Source: Thermogemmatispora tikiterensis (GTDB lineage: Bacteria > Chloroflexota > Ktedonobacteria > Ktedonobacterales > Ktedonobacteraceae). From it: DNA of 64,000 nucleotides. The notes under the pieces are model-generated. The model was not told where the DNA came from, made no database searches, and saw only the letters and a list, made by a program, of their open reading frames with translations. Below, piece after piece: positions 16,669 through 26,372 of this stretch. Both the position numbers and the translations under genes were made by a program. The DNA lies in the NCBI RefSeq assembly GCF_003268475.1, contig NZ_MCIF01000002.1, positions 4,690,810 through 4,754,809 of the forward strand, in the 5' to 3' direction. Every line of letters begins with the position of its first letter. Position 1 is the first letter of the stretch.

Positions 16669-19600
16669 CTATGACTTAGCTGGAAGGGAAGGAGCAATTG
16701 GCGTTGTCTCGCTCCCCTCGCAGGCGCCCAGGGCTTTAAGCGAGGCTTTCTGCGCCTCGCTGAGGCCACGCACGTGGCGGATGTTCATCCCCTCGTAGGG
16801 GCGCTCGCTTTGCAGGACGTAGAGGCAGGCCCCGGTTCTGGCCTGAGAGACGAAAATCACGCCAGCGTCGTCGCCACTGGCGAGCAGCTCGCCGTCGGCG
16901 CTGAAGGCCACCGACCAGACCTGGCCCCGGTGGCTGGCAAAGGTCTGCTCGCAGAGGTGGTAGCTCAGGCCGTCGATCTGACCCAGGCGCAGGCTATGCT
17001 CATCGCCGCTGGCGAGCAGGCTGCCATCGGGGCTGAAGGCGATGGCCCGGAACCAGGTGAGCGCGCCGTGACCAGGCCAGCGCTGGCAGCGGTAGCCGCT
17101 GCTCACCTCCCAGAGGCTCAGACTGCCATCGTTGCTGCTGCTCAGCAGGAAGCGACCATCGGGGCTGAAAGTCAGGGCTCCGATAGGGCTGGCCTCGCCC
17201 TGGAGCGTCCGCAGGCAGCGCCCGCTTTCGACCTCCCAGAGCTTGATCTCTCCGTCGTTGTCGCCGCTGGCGAGCAGGCTGCCATCGGGACTAAAGGCCA
17301 GCGACCAGACCATCGAGCTATGGCCGTGGAGGGTCTTCAGACAGGCCGCCTGGCCCTCGCGGCGCAGGTCCCAGAGCTGGACGGTGCGATCGTGGCTCCC
17401 GCTGGCGAGCCGCTGGCCGTCGGGGGCGAGAGCCAGAGACCAGATGACGGCGCTGTGGCCGTGCCAGGTTTGCAGGCAGCGTGTGGTCCCCTCCTGCTCG
17501 CTCAGGGACCAGAGGCGGATCGCCTGGTCGTCACCGCTGCTGATAAAGGTCTGGCTGTCGCGGAAGAGAATCGACCAGATCGGACCGGCATGGCCCTGGA
17601 AGGCGTACAGGCAGCGGGCCTGGCCACCAGGCTCCAGCAGCCAGAGGCGCAGCAGGCCGTTATCATCTCCATGCACCAGATAGCGCCCGTCGGGGCTGAA
17701 AGCCATTGAGCGAGCCACGCTGCTGTGGCCCTGCAGTATGCGCAGACACTTGCCACTCTCCACATCCCAGAGCTTGACCTTGCCGCTGTAGGAGACGCTG
17801 ATCAGCAGGCCGGCGGGACCGAAGGCCACGGCGCTGACGAACGTCGAATGACCATGCAGAATGCGCAGCCGCTGAGCCTCGCCGCTGAGTTGCCAGATCT
17901 CGACCGCCCCATCGTCGCAGCCACTGGCCAGCAAAGTGCCCTCGGGATTGAAAGCGATGGTGGCCGCGCGCGTTGTGTGCAGGCGCAGCGTGGCCAGGAG
18001 ATGCCCGCTGGCCATGTCCCAGAGATTGACCAGGCCATCTTCGCCACCGCTGGCGAAGAGTTCGCCCTGGGGATGGAAAGCGACCGCCATGATATCGCCG
18101 CTGTGGCCACGCAGGATGCGCAGGCAGGCGCCCGACTGAAGCTCCCAGAGGCGCACTGTCTCATCATTGCCGCTGCTCACCAGAAAGCGGCCATCGGGGC
18201 TGAAAGCCAGATCCCAGACGGGTCCGATGTGGCCGTAGAGCACCTTCAGGCAGCGGCCCGTCTCAATCTCCCAGAGGCGAATCGTCTGATCCATGCCGCT
18301 GCTGGCGAGCAGGCGCCCGTCGGGGCTAAAGGCCACGGCCCGCACCCATTTCTCATGGCCCTGGAAGAGGCGAAAACATTGCCCCCGCTCCTCGCCGCTC
18401 ACATGCCAGAGCTTTACGCTGCGATCGTAGCCGCCGCTGGCGAGCAGGCGCCCATCGGGGCTAAAAGCCAAGGCCCAGGCCATGCGGCTGTGACCACGCA
18501 GCGTCAAGAGCGGGCTCCCTTCCGTCAGGTGCCAGAGGCGAATCTGCCCGCTGAAGCTGCCCACAGCCAGCAGGTGCCCGTCGGGGCTGAGCGTGAGCGA
18601 GGCGATGCTCTCGACCGGCTCCGTGAAGAGCGAGTCACTCAACCAGGCTGAAGCGAAGCTGGCCCGCTGGGCCTCTATGCCCTGTAGATAAGCCTGACGC
18701 ACAGCCAGGCCAGAAAAATCCTTGTCGCGGACATGGCCATTGAGCGTGGCCACTAAATTGACCAGATTGCCGCCACCATAGCCCTGGGCCGTGTAGGGCA
18801 GGCCGCGCAGGCTGCTCGCCAGAGCCATCAGCCGCTCCTCCAGCCGCTCCTCATCGCCGCAGAAGGAGAGCAGGCACTCCAGCAGCGGCTGCAGTAGCAT
18901 ACGAATCTGACTCTCACGGATATAGTCCTGGCTGTTAGCCTTCATGAGCGCGTGTGAGAGTAAGAGCCGCGGGCGCTCCTGCAAGATCTCGCTGCAGACC
19001 TCCTCGACCAGCCGCTCGCTCACATACTCCATCACCACCGGCTGCAGGGTGAAGATGGCCCCCTGCTCAGCGCGCTCTACCAGGCAGCGCCAGCGCAGCG
19101 ACTTGAGAGCCGCCAGCACCTCGCGACGCGAGACCGCCCCCAGCAAGTCCTGACTCAGCTCCTCCAGAGGGACCATCTCGCGCTCGATCGCCAGCCAGTA
19201 CATCAGATCGCTCTCCAGGGAAGAGAGGCGCTCAAACTGGTAGTCGAGCAGCTGACGCACGGTGTGAAGCAGCATTGGCCCTTCGCGCAAGAAGGCCTCG
19301 ATCTGGCCGCCAAAGACCTCCTGCACAGTAGCAGCGGCGATTTTCAGCGCCAGAGGATTGCCGGCATAGTGGCGTACCAGCTCATCCCAGGCGTGCGGCG
19401 TGCCTGAGAGGCGACGCTCCTCTAGCAGCTGCTGGATAGCCTCGCGCTCCAATCCGAACAGCTTCAGGGCGCGCACCGGCGAGAGTGGCCCTTCCAGCGG
19501 CTCCAGCTCGCCGGGCAGCTCGCGACTGGTTAGCAGCAGGCAGCTCTGATGCGTACACTCCGCCACGTGGCGGAGCAGGCGGCCATAGCCCTCATAGCCC

Positions 19601-20487
19601 TCGCGATAGCGTCCCTCGAAGCTGCCGGGCTGCAGCAGGGTCTCCACGTTATCGAAGACCAGCAGGCAGCGTCGCTTGCGCAGCAGATCGAGCAGCAAGG
19701 TCATGCGTCCTTCGAGCTGCCCTGGCAGCGTCAGGCCCTGCTGCTGAGCCAGGGTCTGGATGCAGTCGGCCAGCAACTCATCAAGCGGCGGAGCGTTGCG
19801 CAGCGAGCGCCAGAGGACAAACTCGAAGCGGTGCGCCACCTGCTGGGCAAAGCGCACCGCCAGGGTCGTCTTACCGATGCCGCCCATGCCGAGGACAACG
19901 ACCAGGCGGCAATGATCAGAGAGCAGCCAGCGCTCCAGGGTAGCCAGCTCCTGCTGACGGCCATAGAACGCAGATGCGTCGGGAGCCTCGCCCCACTCGG
20001 CGTGAGTGGTGGTCGCTGGAGCCGAAGCAGGAGAGGGGTGCGCCGACTGGGCCGGCAGGGGTCCGGTGGCGGCGGTCGCCGGCTCCTGCGAAGAGGAGAT
20101 CAAAGCTGGGGTCAATACAGAAGAAGAAGAGGAACGGACGTGAGCAGGCGAGCGGCGCTGTGTCTGAAGCAGCTCCTCAAACCATAGCTCATCGAAGGGG
20201 ATCGAGCGCCGGGCCGCGCTCTCAGCGGCCTGATGCCAGAGCGTACGAGCCTCGTCGCGCGCGTGCTCCTCATGGAAAGCACCGTACTGCCAGTAAATCT
20301 CGATGAGCTTCTTCAGATTCTCGCTTGTGGGGAAGGCCGTGCCGCCCTCCCAGTGGCGGATCGTGCGCTCCGACACTCCGAGCATGGTCGCGATCTCAGT
20401 CTGTGTCAAGCCGGCCTTCTCGCGCAGCGTGAGTGCCAGCAGACCGAAGCGGTCATCTTTGAGCTTGTATCGACGGTGATAGCCCAC
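16669..20487 (-). CDS. XRE HTH - NB-ARC (STAND) - 14x WD40 protein
   Basis: 1272-aa multidomain protein. Residues about 10-70 form an XRE helix-turn-helix (GLTQTEIATMLGVSERTIRHWEGG). A Ser/Ala/Pro linker reaches residue 165. The STAND NTPase has the P-loop VVLGMGGIGKTTLA (about 197-210), Walker B RCLLVFDNVE, the sensor LLLTSRE and a GNPLALKI motif. From about residue 615 there are 14 WD40 repeats (FSPDGRLLASG type), enough for two seven-bladed propellers. The tail YEGMNIRHVRGLSEAQKASLKALGA recurs in related NACHT-WD40 proteins. The start is GTG with GAGGA upstream. Such proteins are thought to be sensors that oligomerise on ligand binding; a regulatory or defence role here is open. It is flanked by two copies of the regulon promoter, both pointing away from it. 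Confidence 0.9.
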   Translation of the reverse strand: MGYHRRYKLKDDRFGLLALTLREKAGLTQTEIATMLGVSERTIRHWEGGTAFPTSENLKKLIEIYWQYGAFHEEHARDEARTLWHQAAESAARRSIPFDELWFEELLQTQRRSPAHVRSSSSSVLTPALISSSQEPATAATGPLPAQSAHPSPASAPATTTHAEWGEAPDASAFYGRQQELATLERWLLSDHCRLVVVLGMGGIGKTTLAVRFAQQVAHRFEFVLWRSLRNAPPLDELLADCIQTLAQQQGLTLPGQLEGRMTLLLDLLRKRRCLLVFDNVETLLQPGSFEGRYREGYEGYGRLLRHVAECTHQSCLLLTSRELPGELEPLEGPLSPVRALKLFGLEREAIQQLLEERRLSGTPHAWDELVRHYAGNPLALKIAAATVQEVFGGQIEAFLREGPMLLHTVRQLLDYQFERLSSLESDLMYWLAIEREMVPLEELSQDLLGAVSRREVLAALKSLRWRCLVERAEQGAIFTLQPVVMEYVSERLVEEVCSEILQERPRLLLSHALMKANSQDYIRESQIRMLLQPLLECLLSFCGDEERLEERLMALASSLRGLPYTAQGYGGGNLVNLVATLNGHVRDKDFSGLAVRQAYLQGIEAQRASFASAWLSDSLFTEPVESIASLTLSPDGHLLAVGSFSGQIRLWHLTEGSPLLTLRGHSRMAWALAFSPDGRLLASGGYDRSVKLWHVSGEERGQCFRLFQGHEKWVRAVAFSPDGRLLASSGMDQTIRLWEIETGRCLKVLYGHIGPVWDLAFSPDGRFLVSSGNDETVRLWELQSGACLRILRGHSGDIMAVAFHPQGELFASGGEDGLVNLWDMASGHLLATLRLHTTRAATIAFNPEGTLLASGCDDGAVEIWQLSGEAQRLRILHGHSTFVSAVAFGPAGLLISVSYSGKVKLWDVESGKCLRILQGHSSVARSMAFSPDGRYLVHGDDNGLLRLWLLEPGGQARCLYAFQGHAGPIWSILFRDSQTFISSGDDQAIRLWSLSEQEGTTRCLQTWHGHSAVIWSLALAPDGQRLASGSHDRTVQLWDLRREGQAACLKTLHGHSSMVWSLAFSPDGSLLASGDNDGEIKLWEVESGRCLRTLQGEASPIGALTFSPDGRFLLSSSNDGSLSLWEVSSGYRCQRWPGHGALTWFRAIAFSPDGSLLASGDEHSLRLGQIDGLSYHLCEQTFASHRGQVWSVAFSADGELLASGDDAGVIFVSQARTGACLYVLQSERPYEGMNIRHVRGLSEAQKASLKALGACEGSETTPIAPSLPAKS

Positions 20488-20532
20488 TTTCAGTATCCTC
20501 TTGTGGACAGAGCGCAGCGGGTGCTTTCCTTC

Positions 20533-20603
20533 ACCGGAAGCAACCGGAAAGAGAAAAGCGGAAGCGAGTGGTAGTGATCTTTCCCCCGCCCTTCGCTACA
20601 CTG
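20533..20603 (+). promoter_or_regulatory. Conserved regulon promoter, copy B
   Basis: Plus strand: CGGAAGC, CGGAAAG, CGGAAGC, then GTGGTAGTGA, 19 bases and TACACT (20597-20602). It drives the dioxygenase operon starting at 21053, with a leader near 440 bases, and runs away from the STAND gene whose start lies 46 bases to the left. Confidence 0.7.
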
Positions 20604-21052
20604 TGAGCGAGTCTGGCGAACGGGAGAGAGGAACGAACAGATCGCTCCACCAGGCACAGCCTTCGGTCAGACGAGGCGCCAAGCTCGATGCCCGTCGCTT
20701 GCAAACGGGAAGGAAGCAGGCCAGGCCCTTTCACAGCGTTGTGAGAGGCATGACGGGCACTCAGCAGCGTCCTGGCTGTTATGGTAGCACAGAACTGGCT
20801 GAGCGTCAATCAAGAGCGGTGCCCCTCTCTCTGCTTGCTTGTATGATTGCTAAGTGGCTGGGATTGGCCTGGTATCGGCCTGCCACCACCAGAGAGGCGC
20901 CTTATTGAAGCCCGCGCTGCCGGGCGCCAGTGTGGGCCGGCGCCGGTCGGATCGGCGATGCCAGCGGGGGCGAAGGCGCCACGCCAGACGGCACGCTGCT
21001 GCTGCTACCGCTGTTGGTGCTATCGATCACCCAATGAGGAGAGAACGAGACC
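20604..21052 (+). other. Long leader of the dioxygenase operon
   Basis: About 450 bases between promoter copy B and the first gene, without a credible coding frame. I see no recognisable riboswitch. The last bases before the start (AATGAGGAGAGAACGAGACC) supply the ribosome binding site. Confidence 0.4.
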
Positions 21053-22084
21053 ATGAGCAAACACCTGCTTGCCCACCTGGCCCATGTGGAGATCATCACG
21101 CCAGCCCTGGAGGATTCGCTGCGCTTCTTCACGGAGGTGATGGGGATGGAGCTGAGCGAGCGTGTCGGGGACTCCTGCTACCTGCGCTGCTGGGGAGAAT
21201 TCTACCACCACAGCCTGGTGCTCACCGCTGGTGAGCAACCAGCCCTGGGCCACATTGGCTGGCGTACCTGGGGACCGGAAGAGCTAGAGCAGGCCGTCAA
21301 AGAAATCGAAGCCGCTGGCCAGCAGGGCCAGTGGATCGAACGCGGACCGGGGCACGGTCCGGCCTATCGCTTCCGCGGGCCCGGCGGCCACCTCAACGAA
21401 GTCTTCTGGGAGGTAGATCGCTACAGCGCGCCGCCCGAACTGCGCTCAACCTATCCCGCCCGCCCGCAGCGCTTCACCGGGCGGGGTGTGGCTCCACGTC
21501 AAATCGATCACGTCACCGTCGCCTCGCTCGATGTCATGCGAGACACGCACTGGTACTGCGATACCCTCGGCTTCCGCTTCATGGAATATACCGTTCCTGA
21601 CGAAATGCCGGACATCGTCGTCTTCACGCAGATCACCACCAACGAGAAGTCGCACGATCTGGGCTTTGTCGCCGACTTCTCAGGCATTCCGGGCCGTGTC
21701 AATCACGTGGCCTTCTTCCTGCCGGAGATCAAGGACCTGCTGCGGGCTACCGATATCCTGCTGGAGGCCGGGCTGAGCATGGAGTACGGCCCCGGGCAGC
21801 ATGGGATGGGCGAGCAATACTATCTCTACTTCCGCGAGCCCGGCGGCATGCGTATCGAGCTAAACTCGGGCGGCTATCGCAACTACATTCCGGACTGGGA
21901 GCCGGTGCGCTGGGTGCCCTCGCAGGGATCGAACACCATGTATCGCAATGCTGCCATGCCCGACTCGATGACGGAATCCTTCCCGCTGGCGCCGGGTGGC
22001 TCCTTCCCCGAGCCGGCGGCCACCGGGGGTACGCAGATCGATCCTGATCTGGTCAATCCTTTCCGTCGGCGCGGGCGTGGCTAA
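21053..22084 (+). CDS. VOC family extradiol dioxygenase (catechol 2,3-dioxygenase-like)
   Basis: 343-aa two-domain VOC protein, probably an Fe(II) extradiol ring-cleavage enzyme. The N-terminal module (HLAHVEIITPALEDSLRFFTEVMGMELSE) is normally non-catalytic. The C-terminal module carries the likely iron ligands: the His of RQIDHVTVAS, the His of RVNHVAFFLP and the Glu of GGMRIELNSGG. The terminal 50 residues (PDWEPVRWVPSQGSNTMY and beyond) match the C-terminal tail of 2,3-dioxygenases. AGGAGAG lies before ATG 21053. It leads a three-gene operon with an FAD monooxygenase and an amidohydrolase, a plausible hydroxylation, ring-cleavage and hydrolysis route. The exact catechol is unknown. Confidence 0.85.
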   Translation: MSKHLLAHLAHVEIITPALEDSLRFFTEVMGMELSERVGDSCYLRCWGEFYHHSLVLTAGEQPALGHIGWRTWGPEELEQAVKEIEAAGQQGQWIERGPGHGPAYRFRGPGGHLNEVFWEVDRYSAPPELRSTYPARPQRFTGRGVAPRQIDHVTVASLDVMRDTHWYCDTLGFRFMEYTVPDEMPDIVVFTQITTNEKSHDLGFVADFSGIPGRVNHVAFFLPEIKDLLRATDILLEAGLSMEYGPGQHGMGEQYYLYFREPGGMRIELNSGGYRNYIPDWEPVRWVPSQGSNTMYRNAAMPDSMTESFPLAPGGSFPEPAATGGTQIDPDLVNPFRRRGRG

Positions 22085-22137
22085 CCAGCTCGCTCGGGCG
22101 GTGGGAGAATCCTCAGCGAAAGATGGAGTGTCCTACG

Positions 22138-23277
22138 ATGGACAAAAGCGCGCAGAAGATATTGATTGTCGGCGGCGGCATCGCCGGCCTGACGGCGGCA
22201 GTGGCGCTGCGCCAGATCGGCCGCGAGGTCGAGGTCGTTGAGCTGAATCCCCAGTGGTCGGTCTACGGGGTAGGCATTATCCAGCAAGGCAACGCCCTGC
22301 GGGCCCTCGATCGCATCGGCCTGGCCGAGAAGTGCATTGCTGCCGGGCACCCGATGGGGGGTGTTCGCTTCTACGATCTTCAGGGGACCTTTCTCTTCGA
22401 GGTGCCCCAGCCTCCGATTGCAGGGCCGCACTATCCCCCAGGGAACGGCCTGACGCGCTCCCGTCTGCACGCCATTCTGCAGGATGCCGTGCGGCAGTCC
22501 GGCGCGACGATCCGCCTGGGCCTGACGGTGGCGACCCTGGCGCAGTCCGAGAGCGAGGTCTCGGTGACCTTCTCCGACGGCTCCTTTGCCAGCTACGATC
22601 TGGTCGTGGGGGCCGATGGCCTGAAGTCGCTGGTGCGCCGCCTGGTCTTCGGCTCCGAGTACCAGCCGACCTACGTGGGCCAGGTCTGCTGGCGCTGCAA
22701 TGTGCCGCGTCTGCCCGACGTCACCACTGGCTGGCTCTTCGATGGCGGCCCCCACGGCAAAGCTGGTTTTATTCCGCTGGCTCCCGATTTGATGTACATC
22801 CTGCTGGTGGAGACGCCTCCTCCGGGGCCACCGCCGCGCTTCCCGCGCGAATGCTTACCGGCGGCCTATCGCGAGCGGCTTGCTCCTTTCGGGGGACCGG
22901 TGGCTCTGGTGCGCGATCGCTACATTACCGATGAGTCCGAGGTTATCTATCGTCCTTTCGAGACGCTCTTGCTGCCCTCGCCCTGGTATCGTGGGCGCGT
23001 GCTGCTGATCGGCGATGCGGCCCACGCCATGACGGCCCATGTGGCCCAGGGGGCGGCGATGGCCATCGAGGATGCGATCGTCCTGGCCGAGGAGCTGGAG
23101 AGCGGCGACCCGCTTCCACAGGCTCTGGACCGCTTCATGCAGCGTCGCTACGAGCGCTGCAAGGCCCTGGTCGAGATCTCATCACAGCTGAGCCAGTGGG
23201 AGCGCGATCAGACGCCCGATGCCGACGTGGAGGGCCTGACGCGCCGCTCGTTCGAGATTGCCGCGACCCCTATCTGA
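22138..23277 (+). CDS. FAD-dependent aromatic monooxygenase
   Basis: 379-aa class A flavoprotein monooxygenase of the p-hydroxybenzoate/salicylate hydroxylase type. The ADP-binding motif is ILIVGGGIAGLTAAVALRQIG with Glu at the end of the second strand (EVVELNP). LVVGADGLKSLVRR is the DG motif contacting FAD and NAD(P)H. RVLLIGDAAHAMTAHVAQGAAMAIEDAIVLAEEL is the GD motif holding the ribityl chain. ATG 22138 follows GGAGTG at a good distance; ATG 22123 would add five residues. It probably introduces a hydroxyl into an aromatic ring ahead of the neighbouring dioxygenase. No membrane segment is seen. Confidence 0.88.
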   Translation: MDKSAQKILIVGGGIAGLTAAVALRQIGREVEVVELNPQWSVYGVGIIQQGNALRALDRIGLAEKCIAAGHPMGGVRFYDLQGTFLFEVPQPPIAGPHYPPGNGLTRSRLHAILQDAVRQSGATIRLGLTVATLAQSESEVSVTFSDGSFASYDLVVGADGLKSLVRRLVFGSEYQPTYVGQVCWRCNVPRLPDVTTGWLFDGGPHGKAGFIPLAPDLMYILLVETPPPGPPPRFPRECLPAAYRERLAPFGGPVALVRDRYITDESEVIYRPFETLLLPSPWYRGRVLLIGDAAHAMTAHVAQGAAMAIEDAIVLAEELESGDPLPQALDRFMQRRYERCKALVEISSQLSQWERDQTPDADVEGLTRRSFEIAATPI

Positions 23278-23457
23278 GGGGCGAGCCGCCGACCACTGGC
23301 ACCGGCCCGCGCTGAGGGCCTGGCGGCTCCGCTGTCCTTGCCTGGGCCAGGGCAATCGCCGCTGACCTGCCAGTCTGCCTGCTACCTGTCTGTCCGCACC
23401 AGGCCAGGCAGCCGAGACCGTCGTGCCAACAGTGACCGCAGACAGAGGCTCTACGCT

Positions 23458-24450
23458 ATGATTATCGATTTTCATGCCCATTATCTGGCGCGTGAGCATC
23501 TCCAGATGCATGCCCGCGCCCCCGACGGGCGCATCCTGGGGGCCCGCTGGCGAGGGGAAGGCCAGGCGGCCATACTGGAGACCGGCGGTATCCCTCTGGG
23601 CAGCGCCTGCCGACCCGAGGAGTTCTACGATCTCGATGCGCGCCTGGAGCTACTGGCGACGGCGGGTGTCGATCTGCAGGTGCTGTCGCCGCCGCCTTTC
23701 ATGGCTTTCTACGAGCTGCCGGGCGCAGAAGCGGCCTCCCTCTTGCGTGAACAGAACGAGGCGATCGCCGCGGTGGTAGGCCGCTATCCACATTCCTTTC
23801 ACGGCCTGGGCCTGGCCCCACTGCAGGAGCCGGAGCGGGCCGTGGAAGAGATTGCCTATCTGATGGATCAGCTCCACCTGGCAGGGATCGAGATTCTGAC
23901 GCGTGTCAATGCCTGGAACCTGGATGCGCCCGAGCTGGAACCGGTCTGGCAGGCCCTGGACGCCCGCCAGGCTCTGGTGCTGATCCATCCGCTGGAGGTT
24001 CTGGGGGCCGAGCGGCTAACGCGCTACTACCTGCGCAATCTCCTGGGCAACCCGGCGGAGACGGCCTTTGCCCTGGCTTCGCTGCTCTTCGGCGGTGTGG
24101 TGGAGCGCTATCCGCAGATCCGCTTTGTGGCGGCCCACGGCGGAGGTGTGGCCCCCTTTGTGGTGGGACGCTGGCAGCATGGGGCGCGCGTGCGACCTGA
24201 ATTATCCCATCTACGTGAAACACCGCTCGATCTGCTGCGCCGTATCTATGTTGATTCACTGGTGCATGGCGCTGAGCCGCTGCGTTACCTGGTGACGCTG
24301 CTGGGAGCGGAGCGCGTGGTGCTCGGCACGGACCTGCCTTTCGACATGGGAACGCGCGCGCCAACGGCTCTCTTTGGGGCAGAGCTGGCGCCACAGGTGC
24401 GCCAGCAGATCTTGAGCGGCCACGCCGATCTGCTTCCCCGCGCGCCCTGA
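23458..24450 (+). CDS. Amidohydrolase family protein (ACMSD/decarboxylase type)
   Basis: 330-aa amidohydrolase-2 member, a metal-dependent TIM barrel that includes aminocarboxymuconate-semialdehyde and gamma-resorcylate decarboxylases. The HxH motif is at the start (MIIDFHAHYL). LVLIHPLEVLG supplies the third ligand region, RFVAAHGGGVAPF the fourth, and VVLGTDLPFDMG the terminal Asp. ATG 23458 is placed so that the HxH strand is N-terminal, as in the family; longer frames begin in non-conserved sequence. It is the last gene of the rightward operon and ends before a large bidirectional hairpin. A role in decarboxylating or hydrolysing a ring-cleavage product is inferred from context. Confidence 0.87.
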   Translation: MIIDFHAHYLAREHLQMHARAPDGRILGARWRGEGQAAILETGGIPLGSACRPEEFYDLDARLELLATAGVDLQVLSPPPFMAFYELPGAEAASLLREQNEAIAAVVGRYPHSFHGLGLAPLQEPERAVEEIAYLMDQLHLAGIEILTRVNAWNLDAPELEPVWQALDARQALVLIHPLEVLGAERLTRYYLRNLLGNPAETAFALASLLFGGVVERYPQIRFVAAHGGGVAPFVVGRWQHGARVRPELSHLRETPLDLLRRIYVDSLVHGAEPLRYLVTLLGAERVVLGTDLPFDMGTRAPTALFGAELAPQVRQQILSGHADLLPRAP

Positions 24451-24495
24451 CTGGCTGTGGGCGAGCTGCAGACTCCCTTTCTCCTTCTGGTCCTC

Positions 24496-24578
24496 AGCGG
24501 ACGGTGAACGGCTGCGTCAGGAGACCAACCCGCCGCGGGCGGGCGACTTGCCTTCCTGACTGAGCCGCGCCGTCCGCT
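24496..24578. terminator. Bidirectional hairpin between convergent operons
   Basis: AGCGGACGG pairs with CCGTCCGCT, and GTCAGGAG inside pairs with the complementary CTTCCTGAC, enclosing a GC-rich loop. It lies between the amidohydrolase (+) and BBE oxidase (-) genes. No clear T run. Confidence 0.6.
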
Positions 24579-24738
24579 CGCCATTGCTGGGGCCCGCTGT
24601 CCGCCGCTCTGGCCTGACCAGGCAAAGGAACAGTGAGAGAGGGCTGGTCGGGACGGACGGGGTAGGCTGCCCGAAGGGACCGCGACCAGCCCCAGCCGGC
24701 TCTGGATGGAGAAAGGACCCGTGTGAGGTGGATGCTGT

Positions 24739-26157
24739 CTAAGCTCCGGGCTGGCTCCAGGGATTGACGTTGATGGGGGTCTCGGGATTGATCAGATAGG
24801 AATGGAAGAGGCCCGTGGGATCGTAGCGGGCGCGCACTGCCTGCAGACGCTGCCAGTGGCTCTCGTCCATAAAGCGTGCTGGGCGCGTGGTAAAATCCGA
24901 ATCGGCCAGAAAGAGACCCTCGCTGAGCGGCTCGATGCGGCGCATCTGCTCGGCCAGCCAGCGGCGGCAGCGAGCGTCATCCGCGGGCTGTTTCCAGATC
25001 ACGTAGCTGGCGAAATAGACATCGGCTTGCAGCGAGAGGGCCATATCCGGCAGCGGATGCAGGGGGGCCATGCCGAACCAGAGCGAGAACGATTGCGCGG
25101 TGGGCAGGCTAACGAAGGCCTCCCGCAGGGCCGGAATGGCCGTCGTCGCTGGCGCGTTGAGCCAGGCATTATCGACGGCGTAGCGGTGCTCCTTGGGATT
25201 GGCGCGCCGCTGCTCGACGTATTCCGCGGCCAGGGTTGTGGGAACCAGCACCTGCTCCAGCAGGGCGCGCGAGCGCGCCGGACAGCGCTCGAAGGGAGCC
25301 AGGGCCTCGCGCGCCTCGGTGGGCGTCTCGGCAAAACTCAGGCCCTGGACCAGCAAGACCGGGGCTGCGCTGGCTGTCAGGTCGCCGCCGCTGCCCATGC
25401 CTACAGCTACTACTTCGACGCTGGGGGCTAGCCGTGGATGCTCCTCGTAGAGCCAGCCCATGACCTCATCAAAGAGGGCAGCGGGATAGAAGAAGCTGCT
25501 ACGTGTCAAGGCTCCCGGCAGGGGACGCACCCGCAGATAGAAGCGCGTGACAATGGCAAAGAAGCCCGGGCCGGCGCCGCGAGCCGCCCAGAGCAGATCA
25601 GGATGATGCTCCTCGTCAGCGTGAACCAGCTCGCCGTCGGCGGTCACGGCATCGATAGCCATAACGCGCTGACAGGCCCAGCCCCAGCCGCGGCAGTTCC
25701 AGCCCATGCCGCCCTGCAGTAAGAAGCCGCCCAGACCGACATCGGGACAGTGACCGCCGGGGAACATCAGACCCTGCTGCGTCAGCAAGCCATTCAACTC
25801 GCTGCCGGTGACCGCCGGACTGACGCGCACAATACCGGCCTCGCGGTCCAGCTCGATCTGACGCAGGCCGCCCAGGTCGATCAGCAGAGCTTCGTCGCGC
25901 AGGCTCCAGGCGGCCCAGCTATGGCCGCCGGCGCGCACGGAGACCTTCAGGCCGTGCGCACGTGCCAGACGCACCCCTGCCACCACATCATCCTCGCTGG
26001 TGGCCAGCAAAATGGCGGCGGGATAGCGCTCAGGTCGGCGCCCATTGAAAATGCGCCCGCAGCGCGCCTCTTCGTAGCCGCTCTCGCCCCGCCAAAAAAG
26101 GCAGCCCTGCAGCGTCTCCGGCGTGCTGCCGGGTCTCCATCGATTGTGCTCGCTCAT
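24739..26157 (-). CDS. Berberine bridge enzyme-like FAD oxidase
   Basis: 472-aa flavoprotein of the VAO/PCMH fold with a C-terminal BBE segment (NPETPINVNPWSQ). The sequence predicts bicovalent FAD: His79 in VRAGGHSWAAWS is the 8-alpha-histidyl site and Cys137 in GGHCPDVGLGGFLLQGGMGW the 6-S-cysteinyl site. DLLWAARGAGPGFFAIVTRF is also characteristic. Members oxidise sugars, alcohols or polyphenol-like substrates with oxygen. There is no signal peptide. ATG 26157 is preferred because AAAGGCGG precedes it and the 20 extra residues of the longer frame are charged and unconserved. It is transcribed alone from promoter copy C. Confidence 0.87.
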   Translation of the reverse strand: MSEHNRWRPGSTPETLQGCLFWRGESGYEEARCGRIFNGRRPERYPAAILLATSEDDVVAGVRLARAHGLKVSVRAGGHSWAAWSLRDEALLIDLGGLRQIELDREAGIVRVSPAVTGSELNGLLTQQGLMFPGGHCPDVGLGGFLLQGGMGWNCRGWGWACQRVMAIDAVTADGELVHADEEHHPDLLWAARGAGPGFFAIVTRFYLRVRPLPGALTRSSFFYPAALFDEVMGWLYEEHPRLAPSVEVVAVGMGSGGDLTASAAPVLLVQGLSFAETPTEAREALAPFERCPARSRALLEQVLVPTTLAAEYVEQRRANPKEHRYAVDNAWLNAPATTAIPALREAFVSLPTAQSFSLWFGMAPLHPLPDMALSLQADVYFASYVIWKQPADDARCRRWLAEQMRRIEPLSEGLFLADSDFTTRPARFMDESHWQRLQAVRARYDPTGLFHSYLINPETPINVNPWSQPGA

Positions 26158-26372
26158 GCCCACCGCCTTTCTGGGTGTACGCTCGTCTGACTGGCGGCTC
26201 TCACGGCTATCCTCCAAAAATAGAGTCCGATCATGATGGCGTGCGCTCCTCTCGACTCCTCACCCTTACGCTTGTCCTTGCTTCTTTGTGTGGTGTTTGT
26301 TCATCCAGATGTGTCCTGGAGAGGCTGTCTTTAGAACAGCGCTGGCTGGGGCAGACGGGCGCCACCTGCCGA

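Noticed and set aside
15117..16679. 520-codon open frame on the plus strand
   Set aside because: It lies antisense to the epimerase gene and promoter copy A, has no family motifs and reflects high GC content. The same applies to long antisense frames at 5147-6307, 12562-13593 and 27922-29130.
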